Below the pieces are notes generated by a model that was not told the DNA's origin, searched no databases, and was given only the letters and a program-made list of their open reading frames with translations. Below, one piece after another: positions 7,560 through 16,659 of a DNA stretch of 60,790 nucleotides (positions are counted from its first letter, which is position 1; every line of letters begins with the position of its first letter). A program made the position numbers and the translations under genes. Source of the stretch: a bacterium (GTDB lineage: Bacteria; Myxococcota_A; UBA9160; UBA6930); contig JAAETT010000073.1 in assembly GCA_024228115.1 (NCBI GenBank), positions 1 to 60,790 on the forward strand, given 5' to 3'.

Positions 7560-8677
7560 AATACGAGCAGAAGAACCCCGTCCCGATCCCTCCCACCGGA
7601 AAATTCCAGGACGTCAAAGCCACGGTCAACACCGTCTTCGATTGGGAATACTCGCTGCGCAAGCAGAACCTTCTCAATCTCTTCGAGAAGGGTAAGGCCC
7701 TCGATTGGAACGCATCGGAGCTCGATTGGAGCACCGAGGTCAGCATCGAGCGGATGATGGCGGAGCGGTCGGCTGCCGGCGCGGCTGACGTGATGAACAA
7801 CGTCATGAACCCGCCGAAGAAGATGTCCGACGAGGAAATGATCGAGCTGCAGCTCAACATGAACGGGTTCATGCTCTCGCAATTCCTCCACGGCGAGCAG
7901 GGTGCACTACTCGCAACGGCGAAGATCGTGCAAACCGTCCCCTGGGAAGAGGCGAAATTCTATGCCGCCAACCAGGTGATGGATGAGGCGCGCCACGTCG
8001 AGGTCTACCACCGCTACCTCACCGAGAAGTTGGGGCTCTCCTACGAAGTGAATCCCAGCCTGCAAACGCTGCTCAGCGACATCATCACCGATTCGCGCTG
8101 GGATGTGACGTTCCTCGGCATGCAGATCATGGTCGAGGGATTGGCGCTCGCCGCCTTCGGGATGATGCGCATGATGATGGCCGGGGAGCCGCTGATCCAG
8201 GACATCACCACCCGGATCATGGCGGACGAATCCCGGCACGTGGCCTTCGGCGTCATGGCCCTCGACAAGCTCTACACGGAAGAGATGAGCGGGAACGAGC
8301 TTCGCGAGCGCGAGGAGTTCGTGATCGAGGCGACCCACCTGCTTCGCGAGCGCCTGCTCATGACGCAGGTCTTCGAGCGGCTTGGATGGGATGTGCCGCT
8401 GTGGACCGAGTGGGCCAAGGAGATGCCCTTCATGGTCGGCTTCCGGCAGATGACCTTCTCGAAGATCGTGCCCAACCTGAAACGCCTGGGTCTCCTCACG
8501 CCGCGGGTGCGGGCTGCCTACGAAAAGATGGATCTGCTGCGCTTCGAGCACATGAAGGATTCGGTCGAAGAGCCCGAGCCGACTCCTCCGACCGAGCTGG
8601 TGCAGATCCTGATGCAGTTCCTGGCCGAGGGACCCAAGGATGCGGGCGGTGTCGTCCAGGGGGCGGCGGCTCGCTGA
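7556..8677 (+). CDS. Ferritin-like diiron protein (oxygenase-like)
   Basis: A 373-residue protein with the two carboxylate/EXXH pairs of a four-helix diiron site: Glu in HGEQGALL (about residue 113) with DEARHVEVYH (about 144), and Glu in MVEGLAL (about 192) with DESRHVAFG (about 225). This places it among ferritin-like/ribonucleotide-reductase-R2-like oxidases and AurF-type N-oxygenases, with non-haem diiron centres that activate O2. Similar genes beside TetR regulators are common in lipid-degrading bacteria. The substrate is unknown. The C-terminus (EPEPTPPTELVQ) is flexible. Confidence 0.85.
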   Translation: MKYEQKNPVPIPPTGKFQDVKATVNTVFDWEYSLRKQNLLNLFEKGKALDWNASELDWSTEVSIERMMAERSAAGAADVMNNVMNPPKKMSDEEMIELQLNMNGFMLSQFLHGEQGALLATAKIVQTVPWEEAKFYAANQVMDEARHVEVYHRYLTEKLGLSYEVNPSLQTLLSDIITDSRWDVTFLGMQIMVEGLALAAFGMMRMMMAGEPLIQDITTRIMADESRHVAFGVMALDKLYTEEMSGNELREREEFVIEATHLLRERLLMTQVFERLGWDVPLWTEWAKEMPFMVGFRQMTFSKIVPNLKRLGLLTPRVRAAYEKMDLLRFEHMKDSVEEPEPTPPTELVQILMQFLAEGPKDAGGVVQGAAAR

Positions 8678-8740
8678 GCCCCTTGCGGAGACCACCTTCA
8701 ACCCTCCAAACTCCCCTGTCGAACAGCGGGGGCGTGGGAA

Positions 8741-9880
8741 ATGAAGAAAATCCGAATCGCGATCGTGGGTGTGGGAAATTGCGCCAGCTCATTGGTGCAG
8801 GGAATTCACCACTATGGAACTCAGGGGCCCAATGATCTCATTGGGCTGATGCACCCGGAGATCGGCGGCTTCCGGCCGTGCGATGTCGAAATCGTGGCGG
8901 CTTTCGACGTTGACGGGCGCAAGGTCGGGCGGGACGTCAGTGAAGCGATCTTCGCCGAGCCCAATTGCACCCAGGTGTTCGCGCCGGAGGTTCCGAAGGC
9001 GGGCGTTCCGGTACGCATGGGCCAAATCCTGGACGGCGTTTCGGGGCATATGGGTGAGCAGCCTACAGCTCGGACGTTCCAGGTTGCCGACGCCATGGAA
9101 GCCGATCAGGCCGAGGTGGTTCGCGTGCTCCAGGAAGGCAGGGCGGAGGTGGTGGTGAACTACCTGCCCGTCGGCTCGGAGCTGGCGGCCCGCTTCTATG
9201 CCGAATGCGCGCTCCAGGCCGGCGCCGGCTTCGTGAATTGCATCCCCGTCTTCATCGCCAGCGATCCGGCCTGGGCCGAACGCTTCGAGGAGCGTGGGCT
9301 TCCGATCGTCGGTGACGATATCAAGGCGCAGCTCGGTGCGACGATCACCCATCGTATGTTGACGGAGCTCTTTGCGCGGCGGGGTGTGAAGCTCGAGCGG
9401 ACGTACCAGTTGAACACCGGCGGCAACACGGACTTCCTGAACATGCTGAACCGCGACCGCCTTGCCTCGAAGAAGGAATCGAAGACCGAGGCCGTGCAGT
9501 CCGTCGCCGCAGAGCGGATCGCCGACGAGAACATCCACGTTGGCCCCAGCGACTATGTGCCCTGGCAGAACGACAACAAGGTCTGCTTCCTCCGCATGGA
9601 GGGCAAGCTCTTCGGTGACGTCCCGATGAACCTCGAGCTACGTCTCTCCGTCGAGGATTCCCCGAACTCCGCAGGCGTCGCCATCGACGCCATCCGCTGC
9701 TGCAAGCTCGCCCTCGACCGGGGCCAAGGCGGAATCCTCCCCGCCCCAAGCGCAGCCTTCATGAAGCACCCCCCGCAGCAACTCCCCGACGAAGAAGCCC
9801 ACCGCCAACTCGAAACCTTCATAAGTCAACAAGCGGGGACGGAGTTTACAATTGACTCTTCGGAGAAAAGTCAATTGTAA
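8741..9880 (+). CDS. ino1: Myo-inositol-1-phosphate synthase, mycobacterial type
   Basis: A 379-residue inositol-3-phosphate synthase. VAIVGVGNCASSLVQG-like sequence at residues 6-20 binds NAD. Further family strings are YLPVGSE, NCIPVFIASDPAW, VGDDIKAQLGATITHR, LNTGGNTDFLNM and SPNSAGVAIDAIR. It isomerises glucose 6-phosphate to inositol phosphate. It resembles Mycobacterium Ino1 rather than the eukaryotic long form. Mycobacterial proteins end soon after the equivalent of QLETFI. Here a further 18 residues (SQQAGTEFTIDSSEKSQL) are read through the palindrome at 9824-9902, with the stop inside its right arm. Product could feed inositol lipids or compatible solutes. Confidence 0.93.
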   Translation: MKKIRIAIVGVGNCASSLVQGIHHYGTQGPNDLIGLMHPEIGGFRPCDVEIVAAFDVDGRKVGRDVSEAIFAEPNCTQVFAPEVPKAGVPVRMGQILDGVSGHMGEQPTARTFQVADAMEADQAEVVRVLQEGRAEVVVNYLPVGSELAARFYAECALQAGAGFVNCIPVFIASDPAWAERFEERGLPIVGDDIKAQLGATITHRMLTELFARRGVKLERTYQLNTGGNTDFLNMLNRDRLASKKESKTEAVQSVAAERIADENIHVGPSDYVPWQNDNKVCFLRMEGKLFGDVPMNLELRLSVEDSPNSAGVAIDAIRCCKLALDRGQGGILPAPSAAFMKHPPQQLPDEEAHRQLETFISQQAGTEFTIDSSEKSQL

Positions 9881-9902
9881 ACTCCGTCCCCGCTTGTTGA
9901 CT
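9824..9902. repeat. Large perfect palindrome (REP-like element, type 1)
   Basis: Two perfect 34-base arms (9824-9857 and 9869-9902) around an 11-base loop. The arm contains AGTCAACAAGCGGGGACGG followed by AGTTTACAATTGACT. It sits between the convergent ino1 and mfd genes, forms the last 18 codons and stop of ino1, and touches the mfd stop (9902-9904). It could act as a bidirectional terminator. A close relative is at 25598-25684. Confidence 0.9.
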
Positions 9903-12900
9903 CATGAGGGGTGGGTCAGCTGGTCGAGGAGCCAGTGGGTTCGGGGGAAGAGTGCGGCCGGGGTCTTGTCGGGGGCGTTGGTGCGGATGCGGTGGTCGGG
10001 GAGGACTTCGATCTCGGGATCGTTGGTGTTCATCCACTCGACTAGCCTTGCCGGATCGACCTGGCTGGTTTCGGCGGCGGTGAGTACGAGGGCGCCGCGC
10101 TCGATCTCGATCTTCATGACACCGATTTCGCGGGCGCGGACTTTCAACTCGATGACCTGAACCAGATGCTCGGCTTCCTCGGGGAGCGGGCCAAAGCGGT
10201 CGAGGAGCTCCTCCCGCAAGCGGCGAGCCTCATCGAGGTCGGGCGCGCTGGCGAGGCGCTTGTAGAGAACCAGACGTTGGCTGACGTCCGCGACGTACGT
10301 TTCGGGTAGGCGCGCGGCCACGGGAAGGCGGATTTCCGGGTCGATGGCCAGGTGTTTGCCGCTGCCGCGCAGCTCGGCGATCGATTCTTCGAGAAGCTCC
10401 ATGTAGGTCTCGTAGCCGACCGCTCCCAGGTTTCCCGATTGTTCTCCGCCCAAAAGGTTTCCGGCACCTCGAATTTCGAGGTCCATGTTGGCGAGACGGA
10501 AGCCACTACCGAGTTCGGTGAGATCCTGAATCGCCTCGAGCCGGCGGGTCGCGTCGGGCGTGAGGGCTGCTTCGCCCGGGATGAGCAGGTAGGCGTAGGC
10601 GCGTTTCCGGCTCCGCCCGACCCGCCCGCGGAGCTGGTAGAGCTGGGCGAGCCCGAGGGCGTCTGCTCTGTCGATCAGCATGGTGTTGGCGCGGGGGATG
10701 TCCAGCCCGCTCTCGACGATGGTCGTGCACAGAAGCACATCATGGTCCCCGTGCATGAAGGCCAGCATTCGATCTTCGAGTTTGCGTTCCGGCATCTGGC
10801 CATGAGCCACGAGAATCTTCACCTCCGGGACGAGCCGTTCGAGGAATTCTGCCAACGCCCCGATCGTGCGCACCCGGTTGTGCACGAAGAAGACCTGCCC
10901 TCCGCGTCGAATCTCGCGCAGGATCGCTTCTCGGATCAGCGATTTTTCGAAACGACATACCTGGGTTCGAATTGCCAGGCGATCCGCAGGCGGCGTCTGG
11001 ATGACAGAAAGATCCCGCAGCCCGCTGAAGGCCATCTGCAGGGTTCGCGGGATCGGGGTGGCGGTGAGCGTCAGCACGTCGACCGTCTTCTTCAGCTCCT
11101 TGATGCGTTCCTTATGGGCGACACCGAAACGATGCTCTTCATCCACGACCAGCAGCCCGAGATCCCGGAACGACACGTGCTTCTGCAATAGCCGGTGGGT
11201 GCCGATCACGATGTCGACGCTGCCTTCGGCCAGTCCCTCCATCACCTCCCTGGCCTGCTTCGGGCTGCGAAAACGGGAGAGGCTCTCGACCCGGGCGCCG
11301 GTGCCGCGGAACCGTTCTTCGAAGGTCTCGGCGTGCTGTTGGCACAGGACGGTCGTGGGGACGAGAACGGCCGCCTGTTTCCCAGCCATCACGACCTGGA
11401 ACGCGGCCCGGCATGCCACCTCGGTCTTGCCATAGCCCACGTCGCCGCAGACCAATCGATCCATCGGGCGATCGCGCACCAGATCCACGAGGACGTCCTC
11501 GATGGCAGCGGCCTGGTCCGGCGTTTCCTCGAAGGGGAAGACCGCCTCGAATTCTTCCAGTGCGCGGTTCCTTCCTGGAAACGAGATGCCGGGAGCCAGT
11601 TCCCGTTCGGCATGCACGTCGAGCAGCTGCTTCGCCATGTTGCGCATCGAGCGCTTGACCGTTCGCTTGGTCTTCTCCCAGGTCGTCCCGCCGAGTTTGT
11701 CGATCTTCGGGGCGCCCCCTTCAGAGCCGACATAGCGTTGGACGAGGTTGAGACGATGGACGGGTACGAACAGGCGATCCCCGTCGTCGTACTCGATGCG
11801 AAGGAATTCGTCGGAGAGCCGGCCGAGCTCGAGCATCACGAGGCCCCGGTAGATGCCGATGCCATGCTCCGCGTGGACGAGGAAATCTCCCGCGGTGAGT
11901 TGGCCGAGCGCCTCCACCGCTGCGCCTTCGCGCCAGCTTCCGGGCCGGCGACGCTTCTCTCGGGGGCCGAAGAGTTCGTCCTCGGTGGCAACGGCGAGGC
12001 CTTCATCCGGGAGCACGAAACCTTCGCTAGCGGCGCCGATTCGTACCTCGACTTCTCCGGCGGCCGACCACCTCCAGAGGGGAGCCCGCTCCCGGACGAG
12101 GCGCGAGGGAACTCCGTACTCACCGAGCAAGGTGTGCAGGCGATCCGCGCCTGAAAGCGCGCTGGCCGAGAGTACGACACGAAGGCCCCTGTCCGACCAG
12201 AGGGCCAGGGTCTCGACGAGCGGGCGGAGCGCATCGCCTGCGCCCGGGTCGGCTCGGGTCGCGCGCAATGCGGTGCCCAAGTCATCCTGGGAGGAAGAGC
12301 GCAAGGTGAGTGCGGGTTCGCCGGCCTCCACCTCCAGACGTTCCAGGGTGATGGGCTCACGCCTCTCGATCTCCGCCTGCACGGCGTCGAAGCCCAGAGC
12401 AAGCTCGTCGGGCATGCAGACGACGCGCTCGCCGTTCTGTGCTCCCTCCCAGTTCTCGAGGCGTTCGGTATCCGCATGCAACAGGGCGTCACGCCCCGCC
12501 GCGGGCTCATCGACCACGACGAGGGTGTCATCCGGCAGGGCGTCGAAGACGGTCTCCAGGCCGGGTTGAAGCAGCGGGGCCATCGCTTCGACGCCCGGCG
12601 GCAGGCTTCCGCGGAGCAGGGCGTCGAGTAGTTCATCGAGTTTCCGAACGCTGATGCCCTGTTTTGCACCGCGTTCGCGGATGGCGTCACTCCGTTCGAC
12701 GACGAGCTCGCGATCGCCCAGGATCTCACGGGCGGGCGCTGCGATCAGGCGTTCGAGGCGCGCTTCGGAGCGTTGACTGGCCGGGTCGAATTCGCGCAAG
12801 GATTCGACTTCGTCGCCTAGCAACTCGATCCTCACCGGACGTGAGCGCTGCGGCGGAAAGACATCTACGAGGCCTCCCCGTACGGCGACCTCTCCTCGCT

Positions 12901-13462
12901 CCTCGACCAGGGGCTGGCGGGTGTAGCCTGCGGAAACGAGGGTGGCGACGAGTTCGTCCCGGTCGATCCATGCGCCTACGTCCAGACGGACGGAGCGGGC
13001 GCGCACCACATCCCGGGCGGGGACGCGGCCAGTGAGTGCTGCCCAGGGCGCCACGATGATCGTCCCGGGTTCGTCCTCAGCTGGATCGGCCAGGCGGAAC
13101 AAGATGTCGAGGCGCTGGGCCACGACGAAGGGTTGAGGCGAAAAGCGATCGTAGGGGGGCGTGTCGGGATGCGGGAAGGTCCGCACGCGCCCCCCTTCTT
13201 CGGCAGTCGTTTCACCCAGAGCCGACGCCAGATCCTGCGCCACGCGGTCCGTTTCTTTCGCGCCGGCCGTGACCACGAGGACGGTGCGTGAGCCCGCGGC
13301 CTGGACCAGGCGCGCGAGCACCGCGGCACGCGCTCCACCGCGGAGCCCCATGAGCCGCCGGGGTCCGACGCCCCTAGCCAGCCTCTCGGCCAGCGGCTGC
13401 AGATCGCCTTCGGCCACCCTCGAAACTTCCTCCTGAGAAGCGGCTTGCAACAGCCGCCACAC
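9902..13462 (-). CDS. mfd: Transcription-repair coupling factor
   Basis: A 1186-residue Mfd, normal length. The N-terminal UvrB-like part has FPHPDTPPYDRFSPQP and RGGLVDVFPP. The RNA-polymerase-interacting (CarD-like) domain begins at GDFLVHAEHGIGIYRGL (about residue 526). The RecG-like translocase has Walker A CGDVGYGKTE (about 674), DEEH (about 770), LTATPIPRTL, and the C-terminal helicase strings VHNRVRTI and QLRGRVGRS. The C-terminal TRCF domain follows from about 1030. It removes RNA polymerase stalled at lesions and recruits UvrA. The stop abuts the palindrome at 9824-9902; the start lies 60 bases after the glycosyltransferase gene. Confidence 0.98.
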   Translation of the reverse strand: MWRLLQAASQEEVSRVAEGDLQPLAERLARGVGPRRLMGLRGGARAAVLARLVQAAGSRTVLVVTAGAKETDRVAQDLASALGETTAEEGGRVRTFPHPDTPPYDRFSPQPFVVAQRLDILFRLADPAEDEPGTIIVAPWAALTGRVPARDVVRARSVRLDVGAWIDRDELVATLVSAGYTRQPLVEERGEVAVRGGLVDVFPPQRSRPVRIELLGDEVESLREFDPASQRSEARLERLIAAPAREILGDRELVVERSDAIRERGAKQGISVRKLDELLDALLRGSLPPGVEAMAPLLQPGLETVFDALPDDTLVVVDEPAAGRDALLHADTERLENWEGAQNGERVVCMPDELALGFDAVQAEIERREPITLERLEVEAGEPALTLRSSSQDDLGTALRATRADPGAGDALRPLVETLALWSDRGLRVVLSASALSGADRLHTLLGEYGVPSRLVRERAPLWRWSAAGEVEVRIGAASEGFVLPDEGLAVATEDELFGPREKRRRPGSWREGAAVEALGQLTAGDFLVHAEHGIGIYRGLVMLELGRLSDEFLRIEYDDGDRLFVPVHRLNLVQRYVGSEGGAPKIDKLGGTTWEKTKRTVKRSMRNMAKQLLDVHAERELAPGISFPGRNRALEEFEAVFPFEETPDQAAAIEDVLVDLVRDRPMDRLVCGDVGYGKTEVACRAAFQVVMAGKQAAVLVPTTVLCQQHAETFEERFRGTGARVESLSRFRSPKQAREVMEGLAEGSVDIVIGTHRLLQKHVSFRDLGLLVVDEEHRFGVAHKERIKELKKTVDVLTLTATPIPRTLQMAFSGLRDLSVIQTPPADRLAIRTQVCRFEKSLIREAILREIRRGGQVFFVHNRVRTIGALAEFLERLVPEVKILVAHGQMPERKLEDRMLAFMHGDHDVLLCTTIVESGLDIPRANTMLIDRADALGLAQLYQLRGRVGRSRKRAYAYLLIPGEAALTPDATRRLEAIQDLTELGSGFRLANMDLEIRGAGNLLGGEQSGNLGAVGYETYMELLEESIAELRGSGKHLAIDPEIRLPVAARLPETYVADVSQRLVLYKRLASAPDLDEARRLREELLDRFGPLPEEAEHLVQVIELKVRAREIGVMKIEIERGALVLTAAETSQVDPARLVEWMNTNDPEIEVLPDHRIRTNAPDKTPAALFPRTHWLLDQLTHPS

Positions 13463-13522
13463 GCACGACGCCCGCTCCCCGCGCGAGGCGGGGGCGGGTC
13501 CTTCAAACGTTCCGCGCCGAGC

Positions 13523-14677
13523 TTAGCGGTCCGGAGTGGGGACGTTCTTTCCGCTGTTTCCGTTGTTTCGTGAAACAACGGAAACAGCGGAAAGAACGTC
13601 CCCACTCTTGCTCTGGAGCGTCAAGGTGGCCCGCGCGTTCTCGCCCAGGCGGGTGCGGAGTCGGGTGTTCGCCCAGAGGCCGCGGAGCGCTGCGGCCAGA
13701 TCCCGGCCGTCACTGCCCTGGGGGAGTAGCCAGGCGGATCGGTCGTGGGCGAGGCCGTCGACGACGCCCTCCACGGCCACGATCGGCCGAGCGGCCTCCA
13801 TCGCCTGCAGCGCCTTGATCGGGAACCCGCCCACCGCCCGCCGAGGGATGACGACGATCCGGGCAGCGAAGATCAGCTGGCGGAGGGTTTCGGGGTCTTC
13901 GACCCCGAGCGTGAGAATATTCGAGAGCACGCCGCCTCGATCGTCGTGGGCCGCAGCCACGACGGGCCCGAGATCGAAATGCTCCGCGGCGGCGTCGAGC
14001 AGGGCCAGGTTCTGGTACCGGTCCAGATTGCCTGGGTAGAGAACGAAACCCTCGACCTCGAGCCCGAAGCGGTTGCAGGCTCTCGCAATGTCCTCGGGTT
14101 CCGGAGGCTGCTCCGGCCCGCCGCCGAGGACGATTCGCGCGATCTCGCCATGGACGAAGGGCGCGAGCCGGGCCTCGGCCGCACGGCTCAGCACGACGAC
14201 AGAGTCGGATGCCGAAGCCAGACCGCGATCGATTCGTGCCCCGAGGGCTCGACCGAACTTCGCAGCGGCTTGCGGCAGATAGCTTTCGAGCTCTTCTTCC
14301 CAGAGCGTGTGCGCCATGTACACGACGGGCCGCCGCAGCCAACGACGAACGCAGAGGGTGGTCGCCGCAGCCTCCGCGTTGTGGGCGAGGATGGCGTCGA
14401 ACCTCCTGCGTCGGTGTTCACGCAGGAGCCGCGCACCGAGCGCGATATCCGCGATGAGCTTGGCCGGCTGCAATCCCGAACGCAGGCTGCGCGGCGAGAG
14501 GCCTGCGGGAACCGGGATCACGTCGAGATCGCCGATGGAGCGCCCGTCTCCCGTGCCATACGTGAAGAGCGTCACCTCGGCCCCCGCACGTTGCAGCTCG
14601 CGCGCTTGCTCGGCCACATAACGTTGGGAACCCTGAAGGGTCGGGAAAGGTGCGGCCAGGACGAGGGCGAGGCGCAA
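13523..14677 (-). CDS. Glycosyltransferase family 4-like protein with palindrome-derived tail
   Basis: A 384-residue GT-B glycosyltransferase. The N-terminal LALVLAAPFPTLQGSQRYVAEQA is the sugar-acceptor domain glycine-rich loop. The C-terminal half has YPGNLDRYQNLALLDAA and GFPIKALQAMEAARPIVAVEGV, matching the donor-binding E-x7-E region. I place the start at TTG 14677, just after the GT2 stop, because no ATG or GTG fits; an ATG at 14770 would overlap GT2 by 88 bases. The last 27 residues (from SGDVLSAVSVVSRNNG onward) are encoded through the palindrome at 13535-13606. It is part of the polysaccharide cluster. Confidence 0.85.
   Translation of the reverse strand: MRLALVLAAPFPTLQGSQRYVAEQARELQRAGAEVTLFTYGTGDGRSIGDLDVIPVPAGLSPRSLRSGLQPAKLIADIALGARLLREHRRRRFDAILAHNAEAAATTLCVRRWLRRPVVYMAHTLWEEELESYLPQAAAKFGRALGARIDRGLASASDSVVVLSRAAEARLAPFVHGEIARIVLGGGPEQPPEPEDIARACNRFGLEVEGFVLYPGNLDRYQNLALLDAAAEHFDLGPVVAAAHDDRGGVLSNILTLGVEDPETLRQLIFAARIVVIPRRAVGGFPIKALQAMEAARPIVAVEGVVDGLAHDRSAWLLPQGSDGRDLAAALRGLWANTRLRTRLGENARATLTLQSKSGDVLSAVSVVSRNNGNSGKNVPTPDR
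13535..13606. repeat. Large perfect palindrome (REP-like element, type 2)
   Basis: Two perfect 35-base arms (13535-13569, 13572-13606) with a 2-base centre. The arm begins AGTGGGGACGTTCTTTCCGC and continues TGTTTCCGTTGTTTC. It shares the outer GGGGACG core with the palindromes at 9824 and 25598 but is otherwise different. It lies inside the 3' end of the glycosyltransferase frame and upstream of mfd. Confidence 0.9.
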
Positions 14678-14682
14678 TGGCT

Positions 14683-15420
14683 TCAGGGCTTGGCGCGGGT
14701 TGGAGTCGCCGTGGCGTCTGGAGCGCGCAGCTCGCGGTACAATGTGGCCAGCTCCACGCCAGCTCGCCACACGACTCTCGGGTGGGCCCCGGATTGCTGC
14801 CCTCGTTGACGGGGCCGATGACTGACCGGAACCTGGTGGATGCGGAAACCCGCATGTCGGGCGCGTACCAGGATTTCCGTGTTGATGAAGGCGCCGATCG
14901 AAGCAATCGGAATCGCGTCGATGACCTCACGGCGGAAGAGCTTGAACGCGCAGTCGATGTCGCGCACCGGAAGATCGAAGAGCCCCCGTACGAGCAGGCC
15001 CCAGCCTCCAGCCAACAGACGTCGCCCCCACGGATCCCGGCGCGGCGTGCGGACACCGGCAACGATGTCGAAGGTGTCCGTATGCCCGAGCAGGCGGTGC
15101 AGTTCGTTCAGGTCGAACTGCAGATCGGCATCGCTGAAGAAGACCCAACGCCCCCGGGCAGCACGCAGGCCGGAGCGCAGCGCCGCACCGTAGCCCCGGT
15201 TCGAAGGATGGGTGACGAGGCGGATCTCCGGATGCTCCTGCTCGAGGCTGGCGACCATCGCGCGGCTCTCGTCACGGCTGCCGTCATCCACCACCACGAT
15301 CTCGAACGGACCCGAGAGCTGCTTCCCCAGGTCGAGCGCAGCGTGGAGGAGCGCTTCGACATTGTCCTGCTCGTTCCACACGGGAAAGACCATGGAGAGT
15401 TCGGGCACGGGCCGCGGCAT
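14683..15420 (-). CDS. Glycosyltransferase family 2 (polyprenyl-phosphate sugar synthase-like)
   Basis: A 245-residue GT-A enzyme of the dolichol-phosphate mannosyltransferase/DPM1-like group. LSMVFPVWNEQDNVEALL starts the fold, EIVVVDDGSRDES holds the nucleotide-sugar-binding Asp, FFSDADLQFD (about residue 95) is the DxD metal site, and DIDCAFKLFRREV matches the acceptor loop. There is no C-terminal membrane segment. It probably charges a lipid carrier with a sugar for the cell-surface polysaccharide made by the neighbouring glycosyltransferases. Confidence 0.92.
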   Translation of the reverse strand: MPRPVPELSMVFPVWNEQDNVEALLHAALDLGKQLSGPFEIVVVDDGSRDESRAMVASLEQEHPEIRLVTHPSNRGYGAALRSGLRAARGRWVFFSDADLQFDLNELHRLLGHTDTFDIVAGVRTPRRDPWGRRLLAGGWGLLVRGLFDLPVRDIDCAFKLFRREVIDAIPIASIGAFINTEILVRARHAGFRIHQVPVSHRPRQRGQQSGAHPRVVWRAGVELATLYRELRAPDATATPTRAKP

Positions 15421-15429
15421 GGATCCAGC

Positions 15430-16659
15430 CTACCCCCAGGCGCCTGTGGCGGCGAGCAGCTCTTTCAACTGTTCCCCGTTTCGCCGAGCATCGTGTAGCG
15501 TGCGCACCCGCTCCCGCCCCTCGGCACCCATGCTGGGAAGCCGCGAGCGTTCTTCCTGCGCAACGACCAACGCCCGCGCCAACTCGTCGAAGCATCCCGT
15601 TGTGAACAGCCAGCCATCCTGCTCTTCGCGTACCAGTTCAGGGATTCCGGACAGCCGCGGTGCGATGACCGGCGTGCCGGTTGCGAGGGCCTCCATCAAT
15701 GTGACGGGCAGGCCTTCCATCAGACTCGAGAGCACCAACAGATCGGCCTCGAGCAGCTCCTTGCGCAACTCCGAACCACCGCGGGCCCCGGGAAGCGCCA
15801 CGTGGGCTTCGAGGCCCAATGTGCGCACGCGCTGTTCGAGGGCGGCCCGCTCCGGACCTTCCCCGATGAGCCGCAGCTCCGCGTCCAGGCCGAGCTCCCG
15901 CGCCTCGGCCAGGGCGTCGAGCAAGCCCGAATGCCCCTTCTCCGGTGCGAGCCGTCCGACACAAACGAGTTTCAAGGGGCCATCAGGGGACGAAGATGGT
16001 GCCGAAGCCTCGAAAGCCTCCTCGTCGAGGCCGCAGCGCACGACGTGGATTCGTTCCGCCAGCTTGCCCCCTGTGATCTCCAAGGCCTGCTGCCGGCCGT
16101 GCTCGGAAACACAAACGACGAGGCGCGCGAGCTCGAACTTCTCGCGCAGCCGCTGACCCTTGGGATCGCCGAAATCCGAGAGGCCGTGCAGGGTCAGGCT
16201 CCAGCCGATACCGAGCTGCACGCTGGTCAAAAGGCCCACCGTGCCACCGGCGTTCGCAAATTGGGAGTGGATATGCCGGACGCCGCGTCGCCGCAGTTCG
16301 GCGGCCAGGTAGAGGGCCTCGACCAGATAGAAAACGCATCAGACCAGACCGCGGACGCCCGGCCCGCGATGGCTGAAACCCAGGCGAGTGGTCGCCATCG
16401 TACGTGCGGGCTGCTGGACGATTGCACGAAGCACTGCGCCCACCACCGCGAATGGGTGCACCGGTTGCACATAGAAAGTTCGCTGGCGCTCCTCCCGGTC
16501 GATCTCGACCAGGAGTTCTTCATCCCCGGGCGTGCGCAGGCTCGCCGTTTCTACGTGGACACCGAGGGCCCGCAACGCTTCGACTTCGCGCCGGATGAAC
16601 GTGTGGGAGATCGCTGGATAGCGACTCACCAGGACGCAGAGCGGCGATGTTTCGCTCAT
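15430..16659 (-). pseudogene. Glycosyltransferase family 4, interrupted by an in-frame TGA
   Basis: One reading frame runs from ATG 16659 (overlapping the deacetylase stop as ATGA) to a stop at 15430, 409 codons in all. TGA at 16339-16341 interrupts it after residue 106. The N-terminal part (LVSRYPAISHTFIRREVEAL) and the sequence right after the stop (CVFYLVEALYLAAELRRRG, HIHSQFANAG) join as a normal GT4 acceptor domain. The donor domain follows (CVGRLAPEKGH, SSLMEGLPVTLMEALATGTPVIA). A single CGA or TGG to TGA change explains it. Residual translation could start at GTG 16239 (269 residues), which would lack most of the acceptor domain. The event is real decay, a strain variant or a sequencing error. 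Confidence 0.85.

Noticed and set aside
8747-8756. AAAATCCGAA half-site at the ino1 start
   Set aside because: It is fully explained by codons for Lys-Lys-Ile-Arg-Ile and lies inside the gene, so an operator role is not supported on its own.
10955-10985. GGGTTCGAATT string resembling a tRNA T-loop
   Set aside because: It lies within mfd coding sequence and no cloverleaf can be drawn around it.
15194-15300. Minus-strand GT2 region examined for a frameshift
   Set aside because: The frame is continuous and the family motifs are all in one frame.
16339-16341. Selenocysteine reading of TGA in the glycosyltransferase
   Set aside because: No conserved Cys/Sec at this place in GT4 proteins and no selenocysteine hairpin seen downstream.
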